33,697 nucleotides of DNA from positions 1-33,697 of the forward strand of contig JBBRXJ010000036.1 of assembly GCA_038248505.1 (NCBI GenBank), read 5' to 3'. Source of the stretch: JBBRXJ01 sp038248505. GTDB lineage: Bacteria; Bacteroidota; Bacteroidia; Bacteroidales; JBBRXJ01. The notes beneath the pieces were generated by a model. It worked only from the letters and a program-made list of their open reading frames with translations, was not told the DNA's origin and did no database searches. Each line of letters starts with the position of its first letter. The first letter of the stretch is position 1. Positions 27,801-33,697 of the stretch are shown here, piece after piece. The translations under genes and the position numbers were made by a program.

Positions 27801-30800
27801 CTCAACTCACTTTGATCCTACGCCCGGAGTGGAAAAAGCAGTATGGAAAGAGTCTTGGGCTATGAATGCAAATCCATTTAATTATGGTGGACCTGCTAGC
27901 GGTCAAAACAATATTTATGATGCATGGTTAGGAGTTTGGTATTCCGATGTCTGGGTTGCTTCTCAAAAAGATTCTTTGGATGAACGTGAATATCCCAGTC
28001 AACCTGTTATACCTAGTTTATGTATAGAAAACAAAGCAGTTTTTGCTCCAGATATTCGAAGTGTATGCGTGGGCTCTCCGGTAACTTTTACCAATTTGTC
28101 TATTGGCGATTCTACCGGAACTAAATACGAATGGTATTTTGATGATGGCGCCAGTCGTCCGGATGGAACACTGGGTAAAGGTCCATGGACAGTGAGTTAT
28201 TCAACAGCAGGACAAAAATTTGTTCGCTTAAAAGCAACAGCCTTAAAGTGTAGAATTAATAGTGACTGGACTGACCCGCTTGCTATTAATGTTATGCCTT
28301 CTAATTTATCGTTAACGTATTTAACAGGCCCTTCCAGTATTTGTGTGGGTTCTATAGCCTATTTCGAAACCGAGAGAATAGATGGTATTGATTCCTACGA
28401 ATGGAGTTTGCCCGCAGGTTCTGTTATTACAAAGGGTACTGGAACAAATAAAATAGAAGTCATTATTGGTAATACAGCAGGTATTGTTTCTGTTCGTGGA
28501 AAATATGGATGCGGATATACTAATACAAAAACATTATCTATTACTTTAAATACAGCCAGTACAAATCAAGTGTTATTGGTAGTGGGAGAAGATTCACCTA
28601 TATCAACAGCAGATAATATTATAAAAACCCGTTTGGGAACATTGGGTTATACAGTTTGGGTTAGAGATGATGATGATGCTTTGGCGGATGATAAAAATTG
28701 TGTAGGAACAATAGTAGTTTTAGGAACTGCTGATGATGCAAAAGTTTCTTATAAATATGCAAATGCAAATACAGGTGTAGTTGTTCTTAATGCTAATATG
28801 TTTGATGAGTTTGGAATGGCATCTGCAAGTTTAGCAGGTGAAGGAAGTATATTAGGAACAAATGTTAATGTTACAAATAACGGACATGAGTTGGATAATC
28901 TCATTGCAACCGGAAGTTTAGGTGTTTACAACGCTTTACCTGCCGATTCTTTGGCAATGGCGATTAATGTAGGAGGTGCAACTGTAACTCCTGGAAGTGG
29001 TATTACTTATCAGGGAGATTTATATAATACAACAAATAATAATCATTTTTCTACTGCTAATTCAATCAACGGTACCGGTGATGATGTTATTTATCAATCA
29101 GGGGTTGAGGATCCGGGAACATGGTCTATTCCTGCATCATCAGGGTATTATAATATTACCTTAAAATTTGCAGAGATACGAGGTGCTTATTATCAAACTA
29201 ATCATGCAAAAATAAATGTAGAAATAGAAGGTTCTCAGCTAAGTGCAAATCTTGATATTATTGCTTCAACGGGTGCTCTTGATTATGCATACGATGTAAC
29301 CTATAATAATGTATTGGTAAAAGATGGTTATATTACTATTAGAACATTGGATGGTTGGCATCCGTTTTTAAATGCAATATTAATTTATAAGTCAAAGTCC
29401 GCTTCGCTCAATTTTGGTGTGCCTTCTAGTACTGCCATTTCTATTGCACAGGATGTAAGCAATGCAGCTAGAAAAACTGTTTTTGCGTATGATCAGGGAG
29501 CAAAAATGGTTGGTTACAATACAGATAGTTTAATGGCACCTGCTCGTAGAGTGGGCTTGTTTCTGGATGTTAATGGAGCTAAGTATTGGACGGCAAACGG
29601 TATTCAGTTTTTTGATAATGCCATGTGTTGGGCTAATTATAAATGTTCTTCAAATACAATAACAGTTACTAGTCCTACTACAGCTACTACTTTCTGTCCC
29701 GGACAAACCTTTAATGTTACTTATACAAAAACTGGAACATATAATGCCGGTAATAAGTTCATCGCTACGTTATCAAATGCTTTTGGTTCTTTCGCCAATT
29801 CTACAGTTATTGGTACTGTTACATCAACCGCTAACGGAACTATAATTTGTACTTTACCCAATGTTGTATTACAAGGAAGTGGATATCAGATACGTGTTGT
29901 TAGTACTGCTCCATCAGCACAAAGCCCTGCAGTACCTGCTGTATCTCCATTTTTTACTATTAATGGAACAGCTCCCAAGCCATCAGCAATTGCAGGACCA
30001 ATAGAAGTATGTAAATACACAAGCGTTGGAACATATACCGTAACTCCTGCAGCAGGTGTTACTAAACATTTATGGGAGATACCTTTGGGATGTAAATTTT
30101 TATCTCCTACACCAACAATGAATGGCCAAACTTTTATTACAACAACTAATCCGGTAAATTCAATTACTGTTGATTTTGGCTCATTGAATGGTGGAGAAAT
30201 AGTCGTACGTTCTGTTACAGGATGCGATACTTCTGATAAAATAAATGGTGCTCAAAAAATAGTCGTTAATGTTCTTGAATACAAACCGGCTACTCCTTCA
30301 AGTATTAATGGAAAAAATAAAGTATGCAAAGCATATACTGGAGCTTATACTATTGCACCTGTAAATGGCGCTATAAAATATAGATGGACTCCTCTGCCCA
30401 CCGGTGTAACATTTGGAACCGTTGCAAGTGACTCAAGTTTTGTTAATTTGAATTTCGCTGGTGTAGCAGGTAATGGAACGGTTGTTGCTATTACAGGAAG
30501 AGCCGTTGGCGCTTGTGGTGTCGGTAATCCGGTGAGCTATAATGTTACAGTTTATAATAATGGTGATGCAAGTATAGTACCTAATGCCGGAGCTATTACA
30601 ACCATTGTAGGACTTTGTCCAGGTGAATATACGTTTAGCAGTATGCCGCCGGTTCAAGATTATATTTCGTATACATGGACAATAACCGGAGGAACAGGTG
30701 CATCAACAAATAATGTTATTGGTGTTATTTATCCAACTACCGGTTTAAAAACTATTTCTGTTGTGGTAACGGATGTATGTGGTACAGATGCAACACCGGC

Positions 30801-33697
30801 AACAACAACTGTTACACCTACAGCATCGGGTAAACGTGCTATGATTTATGCCGAAACAAAATCTCTGGATGCAAATCAAATATCTTATAAAAACCGATTA
30901 AAAGCATTAGGGTATGATACTGTTACTTATGGTAATAATCCGCCGAATCCAGTACTTTCTTCATCAACTTTAAAATGTTATGATGTTATTTTGGTTTCAA
31001 GTTATGTTAGTGAATTACCCATGCGTAATACTTTGTTTGGAGTTACCACACCAGTTATTGTAATGGGAGGCAGCGGTGGTAATGGTGATATTTATAATAA
31101 TATGTTTATAAGCAATAGTGGAAGTAATGCTGCAGGTACATCAATAAATATTTTAGATAATGGACATGATATAACCTTTGGTATTCCAACTGGGCTTCAA
31201 TCTATATATTCAGCAAGTACTAATATTTATAAAGCAACTAAAGTTTTAACATCTACAGTTCTTGCAGATGATTTGAGTGGAACTTCAACTATTTGGTGTT
31301 ATAATACAGGCGATTATATGGCGGGTGGAGTAATTGCCCCTGCTCGTCGTGTGGGATTACCTTATTATGGTAAAGGAGTTGCCTATACAAGCTTAACAGC
31401 ATATGGTGATTCTATTTTTGATCATGCTGTTTGCTGGGCAACCAATTCTTGTACTTTCAAAAAAGTTATTACCGGTAATATCCCTGTATTACCTTATATA
31501 GCAGGTGATACTATTACTGTATCTTATACCTTGCAGGGAACATATACTGCAGGGAATGTGTTTACTTTACAGTTATCTAGTGAAACAGGTAGTTTTTCTT
31601 CACCGGTTTCGTTGGGTACAATTACTTCTATTTTAGCAGGTACATTTAATGTACCCTTGCCGCCTTGTGTGGTTAGTGGTACAGGATATCGTTTACGGGT
31701 AACATCATCAAATCCTTCTGCAAATGTATTGTTTTCACCGGGCAACATTTTTAGTGTTACTGGAGATCAATTGGTAACTAAACCAATTACGCCTACTACA
31801 CTTTGTGCAGGAGGAACTGCAACAGTTAATTATTCGCTTTGCAATACATCATCACTTTGCCAAACCGCCATGAATGATGATTTTAATGATGGAACAATAA
31901 ATGCATTTTGGACATCGGCAAATCGTTCGTCAGGTGGAGCCCTGCCGACGGAGGGTTCAGGAGAATTAACTATTAATGGTGGTTCCGGTGATTTGTGGAC
32001 TACTCAAAATGATATGTCAACTGCATATTTAAATAATGTCTCTGGTGATTTTGATGTGAGTGTTCAGGTTAAAAGTGCTGGATGGGTTAAGAAAGCAGGT
32101 ATTTTTGTTACTAATAGTTATAATGCTGTTGGTGCAATGGGAACAGGATATCTGGCAATTACTGTAAATTCTCAAAATGCTGATGCAAGTTGGTATGTTA
32201 TTAATATGTTTGTAGATAATGATAATAATGGTTATATTGATAATGCATTATTTTGTGGAGGAGGTACTGATTACGAAAGATTTGGATGGTATTCAGGAGC
32301 GTTCCCAAATGTTTGGTTACGCTTAACTAAAGTAGGTACTGTTGTTACAGGATATTATAAATTTTCTTTAGTAGCAACATGGACTGCATTTGCATCAAAA
32401 AATTTTGCTGCAAATATTAATGCTATTACTGATGTTGGTTTGTTTTCTGCAAATGGAACTGCAACTTTCGACAATTTTACATCAGATAAAACATCTGCTA
32501 TTACAGGGAAAAATTATGTGTTTAAAGCACAACTTTCTAATAGTTCTGGCAGTTTTGTAACACCAACTGATTTAGCACCTACACAAGCATTTTTGAGTGA
32601 AAATGTCTGCGGTACAAATAAATCTATATCAGCAACAATTCCCGGTGTTACACCAACCGGTAGTAATTATCAGATTCGTGTTGTAGTAGATACAAATACC
32701 TTTGTAGGTGATCAATTAAAAATTAGTACAACCTCAATTAGTCTTTTAAATATTTCAGCAGCAGTAACAACTCCTGTGTTTACATTAGGAGCGACTTCCT
32801 CGCGTTGTCAAGGAGCAGGTACTGTTGTTTATGGAGCAACAGCAAGTAATACTACAGGCATTACTTATTCATTTACTTCAGGAGGAACAGGTTGCACCAT
32901 AGATCCTTTAACAGGATTAGTAACATGGGCTGCGAGTTATTCAGGTACAACTGTTATTCTGGCTTCAGCAGCCGGTTGTACTCCCAAAACTGCAACACAT
33001 ACAGTAACAGTTAATGCATTACCAACACCAACATTTACTGCTCAACCAGGAGCAACAGCATGTACTAACACCAATGTTACTTATACCACACAAGCAGCTA
33101 TGAGTAATTATTCTTGGGGATATTCAGGAGCTTTAGGTGTTGATTATTCTATTGTTTCAGGAGGTACTTCAACAAACAATACTGTAACCATACAATGGTT
33201 AACAACAGGAAGTAAAACAGTTTCTATTAATTATACATCAGCAGCAGGTTGTCCTGGAGTAAGTTCAGTAAATTCAACTTCAACTGCAATTGCTGTTGCC
33301 AATACCGCCGCTGCAGCATCAAGCACCCCGACACTTTGTATTAGCACTCCATTAACCGCTATTACACATGCAACAACAGGAGCAACATCAATAGGCGCAG
33401 CAACAGTATTGCCAGCAGGCGTAACGGCAGCATGGGCTGCAAACGTTATCACTATAAGTGGTACACCAACTGCATCAGGTACTTTTAACTATAGCATACC
33501 ATTAACAGGTGGTTGTGGAACAGTTAGTGCAACAGGAACGATCACGGTAACAGCTAATAAAACAGTAGCTGCAGCCTCCAGTACACCAACTTTGTGTATC
33601 AACACGGTGTTAACAGCAATCACTCATACCACGACATTAGCAACAGGTATTGGTGCTGCAACAGGATTGCCAACAGGCGTTACTGCCGCATGGGCAG
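24844..33697 (+). CDS. Giant secreted multidomain protein, 3' end off window
   Basis: One frame stays open from ATG 24844 to the window edge (2951 codons, no stop). Order of parts, in residues: long signal peptide 1-47 (hydrophobic core LLFVSLILWLSFSF, cleavage after AWS); a beta-propeller-like region to about 1059; PKD/Ig-like domains 1060-1235; Rossmann-like module copy 1 at 1240-1601 with a malectin domain nested at 1373-1516; beta-sandwich copy A to about 1709; three Ig/PKD-like domains to about 1990; Rossmann-like copy 2 at 1997-2203; beta-sandwich copy B; beta-sandwich copy C with a nested LamG-like domain (2340-2553); Ig-like domains; and from 2823 an 86-residue repeat. Size and content fit a T9SS-exported surface adhesin or glycan-binding protein; its sorting domain would lie beyond the window. 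Confidence 0.88.
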   Translation, partial: MKTLISQNTKNKRIYLNSLYSTISESLSRLLFVSLILWLSFSFKAWSQPATADYWYQINDGFAKCSPIGQSAGVATWYKDNFRVLGFTHKNGEAYAYVEFFATASTDSFGNPLSTWNAQSCGNGMYRHDQVANKWVRVADAYPRNNGIDHVDFLTNGYDIIALSDNSNMYRLDPTSPTGWKLVNTAPLKNKDFYRTSASSDASNLNYAYTGGGANAKIRTVSYIGDTLWFVILSYNQVKDQGIIKYVVPTGQILFDSIGAFPGDWLKTSNTCGGSLNPVQVGNQQCYSPDNFDDYKVVDHIAGRFSLFASFRDAIDRDSCWYQTATRRGENNTARVLWTWDSQNKKWYNISKGPDYRNQLPNYCIGPDYGSLYASWDQKKLFLVITQGTYEWAGSSWEFRVVGGSANVGPVVPVTDPTNPLIDTRFYQYSRAGVELIDRANRSKLGTNLPTPSCVFDALTNIVTPDDGKTVYISMWAQKYPSRCTSGSPQADLGIWWIQPDPYKVASVVNLHIEGATYLGGNTVAQDNIPIGVGVGTGTGVRHNIYVGGNFSQNLQGIFKTGYQQYYFNGATAASRAKIIRLNMYGDTIISVTHIGNNMTGYAIQNYGYKRIVVTGDSGVDCFDSTGANRLWHVDHANLAGGGYPNNSQCRVDIDDNGHVVVAKNQTLYSTDLAINSWGEEWLYVFDENGNKIGGDKKIYLNAGEFNTPGASAIHVHNAAIYGGSNGDTVVVTGFIQEHLDGVKCGGLGGLPVQSVFVNAYRVTSGGWIKIWQTWGFDGSNLIKDIADSRGYHLNVGNDGKLYFLGICSGTETVYRFDGKHSACEDGNPDLPPSTVISYDTYNTPYNTSTAYQSYYCELDKKTGIVKRGQFLFSRNNAGIGADNYSTPAGGFIHADAKGFLYTGTLAGKYWVGRDLAHLNGKLLGNMIDKDPTISISNSDWTSRILWGGFNKDDSVNGGNHITGIGIRDNIVALTIAQKKGKMYTGSTHFDPTPGVEKAVWKESWAMNANPFNYGGPASGQNNIYDAWLGVWYSDVWVASQKDSLDEREYPSQPVIPSLCIENKAVFAPDIRSVCVGSPVTFTNLSIGDSTGTKYEWYFDDGASRPDGTLGKGPWTVSYSTAGQKFVRLKATALKCRINSDWTDPLAINVMPSNLSLTYLTGPSSICVGSIAYFETERIDGIDSYEWSLPAGSVITKGTGTNKIEVIIGNTAGIVSVRGKYGCGYTNTKTLSITLNTASTNQVLLVVGEDSPISTADNIIKTRLGTLGYTVWVRDDDDALADDKNCVGTIVVLGTADDAKVSYKYANANTGVVVLNANMFDEFGMASASLAGEGSILGTNVNVTNNGHELDNLIATGSLGVYNALPADSLAMAINVGGATVTPGSGITYQGDLYNTTNNNHFSTANSINGTGDDVIYQSGVEDPGTWSIPASSGYYNITLKFAEIRGAYYQTNHAKINVEIEGSQLSANLDIIASTGALDYAYDVTYNNVLVKDGYITIRTLDGWHPFLNAILIYKSKSASLNFGVPSSTAISIAQDVSNAARKTVFAYDQGAKMVGYNTDSLMAPARRVGLFLDVNGAKYWTANGIQFFDNAMCWANYKCSSNTITVTSPTTATTFCPGQTFNVTYTKTGTYNAGNKFIATLSNAFGSFANSTVIGTVTSTANGTIICTLPNVVLQGSGYQIRVVSTAPSAQSPAVPAVSPFFTINGTAPKPSAIAGPIEVCKYTSVGTYTVTPAAGVTKHLWEIPLGCKFLSPTPTMNGQTFITTTNPVNSITVDFGSLNGGEIVVRSVTGCDTSDKINGAQKIVVNVLEYKPATPSSINGKNKVCKAYTGAYTIAPVNGAIKYRWTPLPTGVTFGTVASDSSFVNLNFAGVAGNGTVVAITGRAVGACGVGNPVSYNVTVYNNGDASIVPNAGAITTIVGLCPGEYTFSSMPPVQDYISYTWTITGGTGASTNNVIGVIYPTTGLKTISVVVTDVCGTDATPATTTVTPTASGKRAMIYAETKSLDANQISYKNRLKALGYDTVTYGNNPPNPVLSSSTLKCYDVILVSSYVSELPMRNTLFGVTTPVIVMGGSGGNGDIYNNMFISNSGSNAAGTSINILDNGHDITFGIPTGLQSIYSASTNIYKATKVLTSTVLADDLSGTSTIWCYNTGDYMAGGVIAPARRVGLPYYGKGVAYTSLTAYGDSIFDHAVCWATNSCTFKKVITGNIPVLPYIAGDTITVSYTLQGTYTAGNVFTLQLSSETGSFSSPVSLGTITSILAGTFNVPLPPCVVSGTGYRLRVTSSNPSANVLFSPGNIFSVTGDQLVTKPITPTTLCAGGTATVNYSLCNTSSLCQTAMNDDFNDGTINAFWTSANRSSGGALPTEGSGELTINGGSGDLWTTQNDMSTAYLNNVSGDFDVSVQVKSAGWVKKAGIFVTNSYNAVGAMGTGYLAITVNSQNADASWYVINMFVDNDNNGYIDNALFCGGGTDYERFGWYSGAFPNVWLRLTKVGTVVTGYYKFSLVATWTAFASKNFAANINAITDVGLFSANGTATFDNFTSDKTSAITGKNYVFKAQLSNSSGSFVTPTDLAPTQAFLSENVCGTNKSISATIPGVTPTGSNYQIRVVVDTNTFVGDQLKISTTSISLLNISAAVTTPVFTLGATSSRCQGAGTVVYGATASNTTGITYSFTSGGTGCTIDPLTGLVTWAASYSGTTVILASAAGCTPKTATHTVTVNALPTPTFTAQPGATACTNTNVTYTTQAAMSNYSWGYSGALGVDYSIVSGGTSTNNTVTIQWLTTGSKTVSINYTSAAGCPGVSSVNSTSTAIAVANTAAAASSTPTLCISTPLTAITHATTGATSIGAATVLPAGVTAAWAANVITISGTPTASGTFNYSIPLTGGCGTVSATGTITVTANKTVAAASSTPTLCINTVLTAITHTTTLATGIGAATGLPTGVTAAWA
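28561..29646 (+). other. Rossmann-like (ThuA-type) module copy 1, interrupted
   Basis: This part of the giant protein starts with NQVLLVVGEDSPISTADNII and LGYTVWVRDDDD, a pattern of flavodoxin/ThuA-like domains in secreted bacterial proteins, and ends with MAPARRVGLFLDV and DNAMCWANYKC. Comparison with copy 2 shows the fold is split by an insertion at 28960-29391. Confidence 0.65.
28960..29391 (+). other. Malectin-like domain nested in copy 1
   Basis: The segment AINVGGATVTPGSGITYQGD, then DDVIYQSGVEDPGTWSIP, YYNITLKFAEI, LDIIASTGALDYAYD and DGYITIRTLDG follows the malectin signature, a carbohydrate-binding beta-sandwich. It starts right after ADSLAM, where copy 2 continues directly with the host fold. 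Confidence 0.75.
30832..31452 (+). other. Rossmann-like (ThuA-type) module copy 2, uninterrupted
   Basis: This 207-residue copy begins KRAMIYAETKSLDANQISYK and LGYDTVTYGNN and ends IAPARRVGLPYYG and DHAVCWATNSC. It aligns with both halves of copy 1 (shared NGH, APARRVGL and CWA motifs) but has no malectin insert. Confidence 0.65.
31861..32502 (+). other. LamG/DUF1349-like domain nested in beta-sandwich copy C
   Basis: The segment DDFNDGTINAFWTS, GSGELTINGGSGDLWTTQND, SGDFDVSVQVKSAGWVKKAG and TATFDNFTS follows the pattern of concanavalin-like DUF1349/LamG domains. It sits between VNYSLCNTSS and TGKNYVFKAQLSN, two halves of the beta-sandwich module seen uninterrupted in copies A and B. Confidence 0.65.
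33310..33697 (+). repeat. 86-residue tandem repeat, second unit cut by edge
   Basis: The unit starting AAASSTPTLCI recurs at exactly 258 bases (33310 and 33568). Over the 43 residues visible in both, 36 are identical, yet about half of the shared residues use different synonymous codons. Local GC is about 50 percent, above that of earlier parts of the gene. The array continues past the window. Confidence 0.8.

Noticed and set aside
33310..33697. CRISPR-like array
   Set aside because: The repeat is a 258-base in-frame protein repeat with no spacers.
1..33697. tRNA, rRNA, integrase, transposase, attachment site or replication origin
   Set aside because: No cloverleaf with a T-loop, ribosomal segment, recombinase motif or target-site duplication was seen on reading both strands.

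Overview
The window looks like a chromosomal segment of an AT-rich, free-living member of the Bacteroidota. The evidence is two proteins with type IX secretion (T9SS) C-terminal sorting domains, a TonB with a Bacteroidota-style C-terminus, several TAnnTTTG -7 promoter elements, little sign of Shine-Dalgarno sequences, and low GC. I cannot name a genus. No tRNA, rRNA, CRISPR array, integrase or transposase was found.

Layout. (i) 1-7.2 kb, all on the minus strand: TonB energy transducer; lysA and dapF (last steps of the meso-DAP/lysine pathway); a Crp/Fnr regulator; a secreted VWA/OmpA protein; and a small DUF2892 membrane protein with a Crp-type palindrome placed about -41 to its promoter. (ii) 7.6-10.3 kb, plus strand: a tight three-gene operon of a DUF2378-like protein, a Gdx/SugE guanidinium-type SMR exporter, and a TMTC-like membrane protein with a TPR tail. 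(iii) 10.5-17.6 kb: UPF0316 protein, a secreted T9SS protein of unknown function, an RhlE-type DEAD-box helicase, and an ABC-2 exporter pair in which both genes appear to start at TTG. (iv) 17.9-22.7 kb: a secreted GH36-like glycosidase, divergent from a T9SS BNR-like protein gene broken by one in-frame TAG. (v) 23.0-33.7 kb: a membrane-anchored protein with an N-terminal cytoplasmic domain and a C-terminal concanavalin-like domain, divergent from a giant secreted multidomain protein of at least 2951 residues that runs off the right edge. The intergenic region between them holds a perfect 12-bp inverted repeat.

Points most worth following: both catalytic cysteines of DapF are serines; the giant protein has two domain-in-domain insertions (malectin inside a duplicated Rossmann-like module, and a LamG/DUF1349-like domain inside a beta-sandwich module) that are visible because uninterrupted paralogous copies lie in the same polypeptide; the Crp-type operator matches the recognition-helix residues of the Crp protein encoded three kilobases away; and the divergent membrane regulator-like/giant adhesin-like pair may form a surface-sensing and adhesion unit.
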